Source of the DNA: Ornithodoros turicata
Lineage: Eukaryota; Arthropoda; Arachnida; Ixodida; Argasidae
Reading direction: 5' to 3'
Assembly (NCBI RefSeq): GCF_037126465.1
Contig: NC_088202.1
Coordinates: 126,122,123-126,186,122 of the forward strand
DNA: 64,000 nt
Shown here piece by piece: positions 11,033-22,975 of the stretch. A program made the translations under genes and the position numbers. How positions within the stretch are numbered: the stretch's first letter is position 1; every line of letters begins with the position of its first letter. Below the pieces are notes generated by a model that ran no database searches, was not told the DNA's origin, and saw only the letters and a program-made list of their open reading frames with translations.

Positions 11033-13241
11033 TGCTCTTCTTCTGAGGCTGTCCTTTTTCCTCTCGTGCAGTAAGTTATGGGCTTCACTGTCACGCAGGT
11101 AGAAAAGCGAACCACGTTTTTATCGCGAATAAAATTTTTCTTTCGCCATATCCTTTTACCACAATGTGGGCGTTTGCTTGCTTTGAACAGCAGCTTCTAT
11201 TTGTTGCTTCCAAACACTGCTCGACTAAGGATTGCTGAATGAAGCGGTCCATGTTTCCTTCCCAGTTATTGTCGTCTCCGTTTGCTCTGAATAGAAGCCA
11301 TCTTGATTGGGCGAATAAGCGCCTAATACATGTAGTAAGGGTGATGTTGAAATCCATGAAAGATTTGGACAACTCGCCCAATTTTGTGTAAAAAAAAAAG
11401 AAAAAAAGAAAGAAGAAAAAGGAAGAAAGAAAAGAAAAAATAGGAAGAAGAAGAGAAACGAAAAGGGAATTTGGCTGGAGGGGAGATATATTTATTAGAA
11501 CAGAGGGGAAAAAAAAACAGGAGGAAAGGTCAGCTAAACGGTATGACGGCTTGCTATTCCGCAAAAAGAAAAGAAAAAGAAAGCAAAGAAAAGAATCAGG
11601 AGCAAAAGAAAAAAAAAAGGTTTACAAAGACTACGATGCCTACCATTTCAGTACCGTAAGACTAAGGTAAATCTCGCCACTCCAAAATGACAAACCTGTG
11701 GACACAAACCTGTGACGTGATTGGTAGAAGTAACATACTACAGATGAGCAGAGTTCTGGACCGTTTTGGTTCGGAGGGTTTCGGTTCGACACCCTGCAGG
11801 TGAGTACCCCGAGAGCCATAGTTTTGACAGTTTACCCACCCACCACTTCGTCAAATTATCTCAAGCTACGAGTAGCTCAATAACCTAGCTAATGTCATAA
11901 AGGCACCGCGCACGTACGTGAAAAAAAAAAGAAAAAAAGAACACCGTCTACCTTGCAACTGAAGCTGGAGCACACGCCCTTTCGGTGTGTTCATGAGCTC
12001 TGTCTGTTCTGGACACTGCATCACACACATTTGGTCAGCTCCATGCAGTTACAGATAAATGGGGTTAAAATATCTGAGTTACAGCTACAGATACACCGTG
12101 GGAGAAACTACACTGATACAATTAAAGATACTTCCAAAAATGTACTCAATACTTTTACAGTTACTTTTTCCATTAAATTGATTGGGTTGATTTGGCGAGC
12201 AGTTATAATACGATGAGTAAAGCAGATTACCTTGAGACACAACAGCAACAACTTTGTTAGGGGATGATAAATGGCGACAGCAACTTGTCTCAGCTGTTTG
12301 CTATATTTAGTTATTATTATTATTATTATTATACCTTCTGTTTGCACGAAGGAGCACAGTCATTTCAAGATTCTTCTCTGTGAGAATAATAACCGCTAAA
12401 CCCCGGGCTAAATAACCGCTCCTCCGTGGAACTCCTTCGCAACCCAGTATTATATTTGAGAAATACTTCAGACATCAGTACTGATTGCAAAGCACTCAGG
12501 CCAGATTGCATAGCCGAATTGCGCTACCTGTCAAGGGCAATTTCACTCTTGTTTTTTTTTTTTTTAATGTGAACAAGTACTCCAAAAAGAGCAAACGTTG
12601 CAGATAAAAGTACCTCTATGACAATGTATATGTTAATTCACCCATAAAAAGTATTGAAATACAAGTACTCGATTACTTTATTTAGTTACTTAACAACTCT
12701 AGTTACCACAAAGGTGAAACCCGAGAACATTAACATCCTAAGCAGCGAGTTCGCCGGACTGCTTCGAAGAACATTAAAAACTGTAAATGTCGTACCAATG
12801 ATAGTTTTGCACTTTGCGCAGTGGCTAAGATGTTAAGCAATTGCGCCTTTTTGCGACTTGAGAACAAATTTAACAAATAATTATCCCTATGAAATGTCTA
12901 TTAGTAAAACACCACCCGTGCTGCGCTGATTATAATAATAAATACCCATTCATAATTTATTATGCACACTCGAGAACATTATTATGACGGGATACATCTT
13001 AGCGCACATAATATATGCCATCTCCACGGTAGTCCACGAAGACACTACTAGATGGCGCTGTGCAAAAATTACACAAAATTGAAACGAGGCACCACTAACA
13101 GCGTTAGAAGCCGTTCAGAGGGGCACCAAAAATATTGTGCTTATTTCCATTACAACTGAGAGATTCGTAAGTCATCCGCATATTGCAGTTTCTTCCGAAG
13201 TCCGAACCATGTTTGTTCCGCTGGTCATGGAGGAGCCGGTC
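11033..13241. other. Unassigned DNA; purine tract and hAT-like end
   Basis: A long A/G-rich tract runs from about 11,385 to 11,625. A TTA microsatellite lies near 12,308-12,332. At 12,640-12,703 the sequence ends TTACTTAACAACTCTAG after a run of GTA/CTT-rich steps, which looks like one end of an hAT-type MITE, but I cannot find the opposite end. A CTCF-like core lies at 13,045-13,059. No gene is recognised. Confidence 0.4.
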
Positions 13242-13793
13242 TACAGGGCGTGCAGAAAAACGTGACCCGCAGTTTTACATGCAACTCGTTGTCTACTTAC
13301 CTGAGGAACTTCCGGTGGCGTACGATGGCGTATTTATGCGTGCGAAAGCTACAAAAAATCCTGGAAGCCTTACTCAGCGTAAAAAAACACAGCAGAGAGC
13401 GCGAAGACATGGGCTTCCATGCATTAGAATAGGTCGGTCATCACAGTGCATGGTAGTGCATTTCGGTCTCAGAAGAGTTATGTGCAGGCACCGCTAGGGG
13501 TACTGCCGATGAGCATCCATGTGGGACATCGTTTCGATTTATGCACCTATAGCTCCCCTAGCGGTACTTGAACACAACTCTCCTACGTCCACCATGTTGC
13601 CTTATTCTGATGCATGGAGGCCGACGTTTTCGTTGCTCCGTTTATTTTTTAAGCTGAGCGTATGGCTTCCACAATTTTTCTGCAGACTTCGCACGCATAA
13701 ATGCGCCATCGTGCGCCACCAGAAGTTCGTTAGTTAGGTAGACAACAAGCTATGTGCCTAAATGCGGGTTATGTTTTTCTGCACACACCCTGC
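13242..13793. mobile_element. ~550-bp foldback MITE
   Basis: The element opens TACAGGGCGTGCAGAAAAAC and closes with a diverged inverse, GTTTTTCTGCACACACCCTG. The arms remain alignable to the centre near 13,520, including the tracts around ATGGCGTATTTATGCGTGCG and ACCGCTAGGGG. The left TA is intact and the right flank reads CA. Both arms carry many substitutions, so this is an old insertion. Open frames across it are by-products of the palindrome. Confidence 0.75.
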
Positions 13794-16700
13794 ATTTCGG
13801 GCAGGTTTTGGACAATTACGGACGAGGAAGACATTTTTGACAGAAACCTCAATGCAAATAGATAACTGCTGCATTTCGGGGGAGTATGAGATCCCGATTC
13901 CGCGCGACAGGACGAGGAAACGGATAAAACGCGCGGTATGACGTCGCTTTTTTACATATATATCTATATTCAAACTCAACGTCGAATGTCTAAAGCACAT
14001 TTAGAAAGGTAAGTACGTATGAAAAACCAATTATGAAAACTAAAATCCATAGGCTAAGGTCAATGGGATTTTCATTAGTCCAGGACCCAACACGCAAGAA
14101 GAAAGTGTTTCAAATTACTCTCGCAGGCCCTCGTAAATTCTTTGAATACCGTGTTCCGCGTTATGGTAGTCGTGTCCTGTTGTCCTATATTGAGCGCATT
14201 TTATACTTGTGGTTAACGTTCTTAGTTCTTTTTAATAAAAATATCGTTTCTCTGTGAGAACTTGATAATAATTAACGGAGTCAAATAATTTGAGTGAGTC
14301 CAGTTGCGTTCATGCGCGGTCCTTTTGAAATGGACATTTGCACACAAAGGCAAGACTCATGTTCCCACAAGCTTTACCTCCGCTTCAGCATGTTTCTTCT
14401 GGTGGGGCAGACAATATGGAGATCCTAATGTGCCTGTCTCGAGTGTAATAGTTGAACGTAACTGTGACCATGTTTGTTTGCCTCCAGTATCTTTTGAAAA
14501 GGTCGACGGTCATATTCATTTAGAACATCACATGAGCGCGTATTTAACTCTGACGGACCGCCAGTGTGATAAGATCAAACGCCAATAGACGGTGCACAGG
14601 GATATGCCCACCATTCGAAATTACTCCGAATAACTTGTACCTACACGAAGTACACCTGCACAATACAAAATGTGAGCACCAGATTGAGCGGAGTATAACA
14701 CTTAACGTCGTCTAGCCTTACTTGAAACATTTTATCGCAGCACGTGCGAAAGCTGCATATCACGACGCATTGTTCCGTAACACCGTGTCGAGCTTAATTA
14801 CTCTGATGGACTATAGTCAGGCATGTAACTCACTTTCGCAGGTATGGTTCAGCTTAGAAACGTACATAAATCACTCGCAGGCGCCGTGCAGCCTCCGATA
14901 ATGAACGTCATATACCGAAACAATAAGACCCCCGTATAAAAATTTATCCGAGCACAGCACGCACTGGGATGTGAAAGAAGTCGATCGGGAGCAGCTGGCA
15001 AATAAGAAAGAGGTTGCTAAGATGAGGAGAAAACCGGGAAAAAAGAAGAGACACCCAGGAACGGAAATGGGAAAAGGAAGCACATGGGAACCTTTCCTTC
15101 CCTCCCTCCCACCCTCCCATTTCGATTGGTAGCTCCAGAGAAGGGCAGCTGTACGGCGTCGCATTGGGCGGTGCTGCTGCAGGCGCATGCTTTTGTGTGA
15201 TCCCCGGCGCCTTACCAGGGATGGATGAAGTATAACGTAGAGCTCATTGTTCATATTCAAACTAGAACCTCAAAATGCACGTGGGAAGAGAGAAACAGAC
15301 AGAGAAAAAACTGCTGCGAGAAATCGACAATCGACGAGAAATCGACCACTCATGTAATCTAACAAGCGTTTGTGTACATGTGCGCCCATCCCTTTGCATC
15401 AGTGCGCCTTGTACACACAAGCTTTGATGTACGGCCGATCGATGCTGTGAAATTGCGCCACGTTCTGAATTCTAAGTATTAGAAAAGCAATGAAGGCAGG
15501 AATCATCATCATGAAACTCAACGAATAAAGTTCCAATAAAAGACTATAATCTCCGATTAAACTATAATGAACTAAAGTATTTCTCTATCAAACTAAACTG
15601 TATAAACTATTATTCTCTCTCGACAGCGAACTCAAGTGATGAACCGTCCAAGTAATTAATTGTGTCCTTTGTTTGCGGCGAACACGATCGGACGAGGACG
15701 ACACGAGGAACACACCGCTACTTTCAACCAACTTTATTACAACAACAAAGAGTATGTATCTATATGTCACATTACTATAGTTCCGGTTTCAATTTTCAGA
15801 TAAAGCTACACGTACCAGATCACGGAATTGATAAGGTTACGTTGATTTTATGTGGGCAGTGCCTTGGCAAACGCGTGGGCACATTAGGTGCACTAATCCG
15901 ACAATAACTGAATTGTGAATATTCATGTATGGGGATTGTGCTGAGGAGCTACTCTGACATAAAGCCTTTGATAACCACAACCATCATTTGAAATAAGGGG
16001 GAAGAGGCGTGGTGTATAACACACTAGCAAAAAATTCATCAATGTGACACTCGTAAAGAGTGCTTTGCCGCATCAACTCATAAACTGAGGCATAGACAAC
16101 TTTACGGGTACAACAGCTACAGTGGAGCTTACATGATTAGTGGTTTGAAGCGCTTGCTGAAAAGGCTTGCACCCTCCCGAGGGTCGGATTTTAATCGGAA
16201 TTTGTAGATACGCGTATCAGCATGCACATGCATGATAACAAGTACCAATTCTCGGCTCTTCGCCGCACGTTTCTCCCCCCCCCCCCTTATGCTGGAAATA
16301 AAATTACATACATACACACGTACAAACTGTAAATGTGGCAGCCCACCTGTGCTAGTCAATACATAAATACTTTCTCGTCGAGCGACTTGCCTGACGTCGT
16401 GTCAAGCGATGTCCGAGAGCGACAGATTTTATCGCTCGAACGGGTCGAGGTAACTGTACGGTCCAGAGCAGAGCAAACGACGAATGCCCTGCCCAAGTAC
16501 GGCTCCATGATGCAGGCGTTGCGTGCGCGCAGCCGCTGTCCTTTATGAACAAGTGATGCGGACTGAATGTTCCCCGACGTTTCCACGTGTTACTGAATGC
16601 TGCTACCACGGCGCAACGGTGCATCAACCGTCCCTTTGTCAAAGACTGGGTGCACGAACTTTACATGAACTTTACGCCCAGATGGACGGCGGTTTACCAT

Positions 16701-17244
16701 TACGTTTTGTCCTGTTGTTGTGTCAGTGGAAGCTAGTGCCCGTATGAAATACGCTGAAAATTGGACTCCTGGAAGGACGTACACTCTTTAGACTCTTTGT
16801 TCTTTAGAGAGCAAGCAAAGACTCCGGTGATACGGTTTGCATGTTCAATGCACAGATGTCTTCCCCATTCACGTACAGAGGGTACTCAATAAGCATGACC
16901 GAACAATGATTATGCGTTGGGGATAAATTATACAATGCCTATAAGTCAGGAATAAATATTTTCATAATGATTATCACATTTAATTATTCGCAAAGCAAAT
17001 GCGCGGTGAAGGTACCTCGTTTGGCTGAAATTGGTCTTGATCACAAAGCTGCCACGATAACAGAAACAATCCACATCGCATCCAATTATTATATGGTAAT
17101 CTTTCGTTTTGGCGCCGAAAAAACGCAAAAAAGAACCGAAAAGTTCTGCAACCACATTGACATATTTAAAACGTTATGTTGTCATTAACATTATTCATCC
17201 CGCGTAGTGCATTTAAGGGAGGGAGGGAGGATGCCCTTTTCATA
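13794..17244. other. Unassigned non-coding DNA
   Basis: No gene is recognised. A 94-codon plus-strand frame at 14,304-14,588 and a 129-codon minus-strand frame at 14,871-15,260 have no motif I can name. The minus-strand run around 15,680-15,735 (AATAAAGTTGGTTGAAAGTA) resembles the end of a tick Penelope-like repeat. A poly-C run lies at 16,276-16,287. Confidence 0.4.
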
Positions 17245-18125
17245 TACAGGGTGTCCCAGAAAACGTGTCATTGAATTATAATAAAAAAACTACGCCACCT
17301 AGAATCATGCGGTCAACAGCATTTGTTCTTATTAGCTTTTTGCCACCTCCTAATGTGAATGTCATGTATTCCAAGTTTAATTATGTAAATATTTGCGAAC
17401 TGAACTCGGAAATTTGCCAAGTAAAGGTCACTTTTTTACCCCACCAATATGAAGAGCGTGCCGAATTCACTCAAATTAATGATAATTCACAGTGATATTC
17501 GCGAGCTATCCCATCGAAAAAAATAGCCGAATATCATGTTTTTCGGAGCACCGGACCATAGCGCGCGATGACTTTTTGAGCGCAATCGCTCTCAGTGCGA
17601 CGAAAGGAGGTTCCGAAGCCAGCCCACAGAGTGATAGTAGAAAAAGAAACAGTTCCTAAAATTGGGAGAGGGAAAGCATTATCCCAGCGAAAGTCGGACG
17701 TGATAAGCCGTTCCTGTTTTATCTCTTTCTGCGATGTCGGGGAGGGCTGGGTTTCCAACCTCCTTTCGTCGGACTGACAAAGATTGCGCTGAAAAATTCA
17801 TCGTGCGCTATTCTGTGCGACCTCCGTAGAGCATGATGTTCGGCTATTTTTTCCGATGGGATAGCTCCTGAATACCCCTGTCAATTATCATTAATTTGAC
17901 TAAATTAGACACGCTCTTCACATTGGTGGGGTAAAAAAGTAACCTTTACCAGGCAAATTTCCGACTTAAGCTCGCAAAAATTTACGTAATTAAACTTACG
18001 TTACACGATATTCACATGAGGAGGTGGCAAAAACCCAGTAAGAACAAATGCCATTGACCGCATGACTCTAGGTGGTGTAGTTTTTTTATTATAATTAAAT
18101 GACACGTTTTCTGGGACACCCTGTA
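17245..18125. mobile_element. 881-bp near-complete foldback MITE
   Basis: The ends are TACAGGGTGTCCCAGAAAAC and its reverse complement, with TA on both sides. The arms match along almost their whole length to a centre near 17,685. One paired tract is GGAGGTGGCAAAAA, another is CGAAAGGAGGTT with AACCTCCTTTCG. There is no coding capacity. Such a long palindrome would form a strong hairpin in RNA and could seed small RNAs (inference). It abuts the Penelope-like palindrome at 18,126. Confidence 0.85.
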
Positions 18126-18428
18126 TATAGTTGAAATAAATGGGAGACAGAAGACGAAAGTAGGGGAAGTAACAAAAAAGACGGGCGGGAATTTCCCCCA
18201 ACCGACCACGTCATTCTCAAGCCCCTTATCAGCCTCGTGGCCACATTTAGCTCTTTTGTCCCGAAGAAGGCGGAGCTTCCGCCGTAACGTAGACTTCCTC
18301 CCTAACTTTTATAATTTTTAAGTTTTAATAAACCCCTTTTTTGTTACTTCCCCTACTTTCGTCTTCTGTCTCCCATTTATTTCAACTATAATTACGTAGC
18401 CGTCCGGTCCAACTCCAACTTTTCAAGA
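18126..18428 (+). mobile_element. Penelope-like end pair with tail
   Basis: Arms of ~53 bp (18,126-18,178 and 18,338-18,390) are inverted copies starting TATAGTTGAAATAAATGGG. The right arm is followed by a ~38-nt extension rich in CCGTCC and CCAACT, then a TA microsatellite. The interior carries a hammerhead-like hairpin and an AATAAA-like stretch (TTTTAATAAACCCC). The layout matches the element at 6.2 kb. It seems to have inserted into the TATA at the edge of the 17.2-kb MITE. Confidence 0.6.
18261..18290 (+). ncRNA. Hammerhead-like hairpin (degenerate)
   Basis: The sequence reads CCGAAGA (CTGANGA with one change), an extra A, stem GGCGGA/TCCGCC with a three-base loop, GTAA in place of GAAA, then CGT. 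The stem is perfect, but both boxes carry a substitution. The extra base sits at the same place as in the 6.2-kb and 60.9-kb motifs, suggesting common ancestry. Confidence 0.4.
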
Positions 18429-18452
18429 TATATATATATATATAATATATAT

Positions 18453-21357
18453 TCAAACTCAAGCTCAAAACGAATTAGTTACTTCGTAAACTTTTGCGCG
18501 AGAGACCAGCGTGATTTCCCCCCCCCCCTTTTCTGTTTTCGGGTTCACAGATTTGGTGATAACACAAAAACTAATTTCACTAGCTTGTTATAGAAAGTTT
18601 GGGATGAAAGCCCGTCCGTCAGCTGGAGGCGCTCGTACCACTGTCAGCGGTTGCGTAATTTGCATTCGAGGGTTCTCAGCCTTGCAAACCGTCAAAACCA
18701 TTCAAAATATCAACGCTATTGTATATGAACAGCCAAAGAGTGAGACGGTTCACTTGAAAACAAACAAGACATATACTGAGCAGCTACTCTCTTAAGAATT
18801 GAAGTGCTGCCTTTTGTCGTTTATTACTATTATTTTTAATCTATATCATCGTGATGGACATATGTTACCCATGATGAGAACCTTCGAATGAGCAGCAAGT
18901 GACTGGTACTCACGTCCTCATTTGCACCGTCCCTACTGCGTCGCAGCTAAACTCCTCGTTTGACAAAGTTATTTTCCCAAATTATGTGTATTGAAAAACG
19001 TCGAATTGCTCATAAGTGGGTCCTATCGACAGGGAAATAATACGTTTTGTCTCGAAGAAACATTCGTAGATTTTTCCCTTCGAGCTATTTTTAAGCTTTG
19101 AAAAGCAGCACACATGCATACAATTAATTCTTCAAACTTCAGTCATGGGGCAGGCTTCATGCCGAGTTCTTGTTCCAAAGCTCGTCGTGCTCGCATCAAT
19201 GTACTCGCGGACGCTGTCCAATAATTTGCTCTCCTGAGTTCTGTCCTGTCAACGGAGCTTTCTCGCCAAGTTTTCATTCACATACACCTGTCGTGCAACT
19301 ACCGTCCGTCCTGCTTCGCCGAGACACAGGATCGACGAGACGTTCCTCTAGTGCATTCAACTCCATAAACCCTATACGCATTCAAAGGTGGCGTGCGGTG
19401 CCCGCCGTTTGTGCCATCGAAACGTGGCACTTTCGCGCCGTTTAGTGGCCATATCATTGCCGTTGACATCTCGTAAAAGCTCATCTGTGGCAGTCAACAC
19501 AACAGAGGTCGTCACCAGACGTCGCTACTTGACGAGGTATAAAATGTTTGGGGGGCCCCTTCAGGGGCGCTCGCCTTTTTATGGCTTTGCAGCTGTTCAG
19601 TCACATTTTGACGACAGCCATGCGGTGGACCGGGTGAAGCCCTTGAAGACAGCGAGGGGGGCTTCTGCTTTGGCTCAGAAGGAAAGACTGGCCAGTGTGT
19701 TGGGACCGCTAAGACAGAATTTCTATACATAGAAAGAGGAGCTTTGGGCCTTGCCGAGCATTCGTGGAGGAGATTTTGCTAAGGGAAGTATATCGCACCG
19801 TGTTCCTAAGCTTTCTTTTTTTTTGTGTGTGTGTGTGTGAACGTCTATTATAGTGTCCATTAATTGTTATGAGGGCACATGAAGGGCACATACAAGGAAA
19901 CCACATAATATAGCTTGCTAAAAGCAACAATTGTTATCGATTACACAGAAGGAATTCGTGTGCCCTATACACATATCCTATACAGCAGAATGCTGAAGGA
20001 GCGTTGGGATCAAGGAAGAGGCCCCGACACTGATTAGCCAACACTAATGACACTGAGTACAGTGATAAGGTTTAGCTATACTATTTTTTTTTTGTGTTTC
20101 GTTTTCCTTCTGTTTCTCTTTTTTTTTGGGGGGGGGGGGAGGGTTGAAGGGCAGGTTCTATTTATGTGAGTAGTCGAATCTCTCGATTTTATATGTTTTT
20201 TTTTCCTTCGCCGGCATCAACGTCATGTTATTATGAGAACTATTCACGTTGAAATATCCGCGAACTGAAATTTTTGCAATACGAAGCATGTGAAACATGC
20301 TAAGCACATTTGTATCGTATACGTTTTACCGAGCACATCCTCTGGAAAGCACGTGTTAATAGCACCCAAAGCTGTAAGATCTTCAATCAGCTCGTCATCC
20401 AAAGTAATAAATTTACAGTGACTCGTTCCAAGGTAGCACCTGTGATGTTCAGTACCTAACGATGTGTTTTTTTTTTTTTTCCTGCCACGGGTATGTGGTA
20501 ATTTAATTTAGAAAATCTCGTTTATCATAAACTGCATCTGCTGTCCAAGTGAAGTGATGAATGGGCTTTTTCGATGTCGCAAGCAAGAATTAACATGCTA
20601 AGCGCACGTCACTGATATTAATTTTGAAAAATACCCATTATTCAATTAATGGATACGTTCGCAAACACCACAAAACATTGGTAGTCCCAGCATTAGTTTA
20701 GACGCAGTTCGCGGCCTTCGGGCTTGGAATATACCCCAAGGAATTGGAATATATAACTTAAAATATATACAACTTGGAATATATATATAAAAAGTCATTG
20801 CACAGATTATCATACTATACAATGCGAACTATCAATTTGCAACACATCGATTATGCCGCACATGATAAGGTACACCTCGCAAAACCGTCCCGACACACGG
20901 CGCACTTATAAGAATGCGAGGAATTCCATCCATAGCTCAGCGAACGCCATAGGAACCACGCAGGCATAGGAGCTGATATATGGTAGTTCCAAGTACGAGG
21001 AAACTGGTTTCTCTGCGCCATAACTCTCGCTAGTCTTGTTCAGGCGCGTCAGAAACCATGTTCGACCTCCACTCGTTGCAGGTAACCAAGAAACAGCTCT
21101 CGACGTGATGGGGAGGAGGACTCTACAGCCATTTTTTTTTCCGAGTCGCCAGTAAATGTAGCCGCCCTGCTGTGGCTCTCCATTAGGGTCACGACACGAT
21201 ACACAAAAGAGGGAGATGTGAAGAGAAAGATGCCCGAATGCTATGTTTGAGGCTGTGGCGAGAGGCATCGATAAATGTGAGGAATACGTGCCGCACGTGC
21301 TGCTGTAATGCGTAGTTTTATGTCATCTAGAATTCGTAACAGTGACGTGCGATGGCC
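18453..21357. other. Unassigned non-coding DNA
   Basis: No gene is recognised. A GT microsatellite lies near 19,826-19,839, a poly-G run at about 20,129-20,140, and poly-T tracts at 20,083 and 20,467. A minus-strand frame of 120 codons at 20,906-21,268 has a Trp/Tyr/Gly-rich segment (GGYIYWRLGKK) but no family I can name. A short open region around 19,170-19,730 is likewise unidentified. Confidence 0.4.
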
Positions 21358-21785
21358 TTAACGGGGGCACTAAAGGTGCAAACATTTCTCCTAAATGAAA
21401 AATAGCGTTACCTTGACACCAATACAAAAGGAACTGCATTCGTCCGCTGTGTCTTCGAGATTTATGAGCGAAAGAACCTGCCGTTTACTCTTTCCGCTCT
21501 CCCTCTCCTCCTCAAGGAGGCTAACAATGCGTAACGCACTCTCATTGGTCTCCGCAAATGATTTGTCCAATCATGGCGGGAGGTCGTTTGAGGAGACCAA
21601 TCCGAGGCCTCTCCGCACTTGTCGGCCCCTTGAAAAGGAGAGGGAATGCGCACATTGCAGTTTCTTTCGCTCATAAATCACGAACGACGCAACGGGTGAA
21701 TCATGTTCCTTTTAAGTTGCTGTCAAGGTAACGCCATCTTTCATTCCGCGAACATACATTCTTTTCCACTTTAGTGGTCCTTTAA
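21358..21785. mobile_element. ~420-bp foldback MITE, TTAA-flanked
   Basis: Inverted ends around GCACTAAAG and CTTTAGTGGTCC lie just inside TTAA at 21,358-21,361 and 21,782-21,785. The arms align inward, including GCGTTACCTTGACA and TTTATGAGCGAAAGAA with their complements at 21,660-21,745. TTAA duplications are typical of piggyBac-type insertion, but superfamily cannot be fixed without a transposase. Frames on both strands here are palindrome artefacts. Confidence 0.65.
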
Positions 21786-21844
21786 CGTTGTATGTAAATT
21801 GTGTTTGCGGTGCATTACTCGATTATTTTCTTTTCTTTTTTTCT

Positions 21845-21985
21845 TTCCTTATGCGCGCCGCGAGGCAACTGTGGCTATGAGCGGCGTACAGATGTGGACA
21901 GATGGAGAGAGGACAGCTGGAAGGAGTGGGGACAGGGGGGTTAGTATGCGTCCTGGGCCGACTTCAGGGGGAACTGTGCTCGATT
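21845..21985 (-). mobile_element. Truncated tRNA-derived SINE fragment
   Basis: This segment matches the SINE at 59,820-60,124 over the body: GTACAGA(T/C)GTGGACAG, GAGAGAGGACAGC, and GTTAGTATGCGTCCTGGGCC. The tRNA-like head is missing or unrecognisable here. A pyrimidine-rich stretch at 21,827-21,848 would be the A-rich 3' tail on the minus strand. Confidence 0.65.
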
Positions 21986-22773
21986 TTCTCTGTTTGCTGT
22001 TCCACTAACTGGAGAGAGACCATCCTATTACTGGCCTTCATATTTACTAAAATTGGTGCAACGAAAGTGAATATTATGTTTCGAAACTGTTGAAAAGCAG
22101 CAAAGTAAATACGATAACGAAGTCTAGGCTGCTACGAAACAAGCTCGCACACTACATGCTCGGCAGGAAGTATATAGGCAGTTGACGTGTGCTTTATCTA
22201 TCCTATACTGTCTTGTCCTCATAACGTACCCGTACAGGGCTTGCCCCTATGTTTTGGCGCACTTAAATGATCGGGATACGCCCTAATTATGTGGGGTTTC
22301 CTTAAACCTGCCGTTCAAACACTGTCATAAGATTCAAGATTCAGATTCAAACACTGTGCTAAGATAAGATAAACTCTCATTATGATCTGATGACTAGCCT
22401 GTGTGCGGTTTACATACGCGTTTCTGCTAACGCGAACGATTATCTCCAATTAGGGTGATACATTGCGGGCAAGTTGGTATCGTTCTTACATAGGTAAGGA
22501 CAGACAGACAGCAGGAGAGACCAGGACAAGGTCCTGTGTCCTTGGCCTGTTCTCTCCTTCTATGCCTTATTGCCTAGTGCTATAGTACATCATGCAAGAC
22601 TATCTCCAAGTCTCATGGTGAATCGGCTCATGCTTGCACAGGTATTTGCTAAAAGGTTAACCATTTTTAACGTCCTATCGATAAGATGTCGCTAAAGACG
22701 ACCTGCTTTCGTTTAGGCCGATCACAACAGTACCCGGGTCTCCGAGAACGCCATTAAAATAGATTCTCCGCCT
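21986..22773. other. Unassigned DNA with short hairpin
   Basis: A short imperfect palindrome lies at about 22,498-22,565 (CAGGAGAGACCAGGACAAGG with its diverged complement). It resembles the other short hairpins in the window. The rest is unassigned. Confidence 0.4.
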
Positions 22774-22975
22774 TCGAAATATATGAACATAACATGAGTA
22801 GGCAACCTAGCTGATGTTGACTTGATGTTAACATTGCCTTGAGTACGAGGGAAAGCACAGGACGAGAAGAACACACGACAGACTCACGAAACGTTAGCCA
22901 AAAGCAGTTTGTCGCGTGTTCTTCTCGTCCCTCTTTTCCCTCAAACTCGAGGCAATGTTAACATCGAAATATATG
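22774..22975. mobile_element. Penelope-like palindrome with 12-bp duplication
   Basis: A perfect 12-bp direct repeat, TCGAAATATATG, lies at 22,774-22,785 and 22,964-22,975. Inside it is a 38-nt one-sided tail (22,786-22,823), then arms starting GATGTTAACATTGCC and ending with the complement. The left arm includes CACGAAACGTTAG, which looks like the 3' half of a hammerhead core, but no CTGANGA box is present. Layout and polarity agree with an inverted pLTR pair whose tail is on the left. Confidence 0.6.

Noticed and set aside
20906..21268. 120-codon minus-strand frame as a host gene
   Set aside because: No recognised motif, no splice context that I can support, and no codon-use signal by eye.
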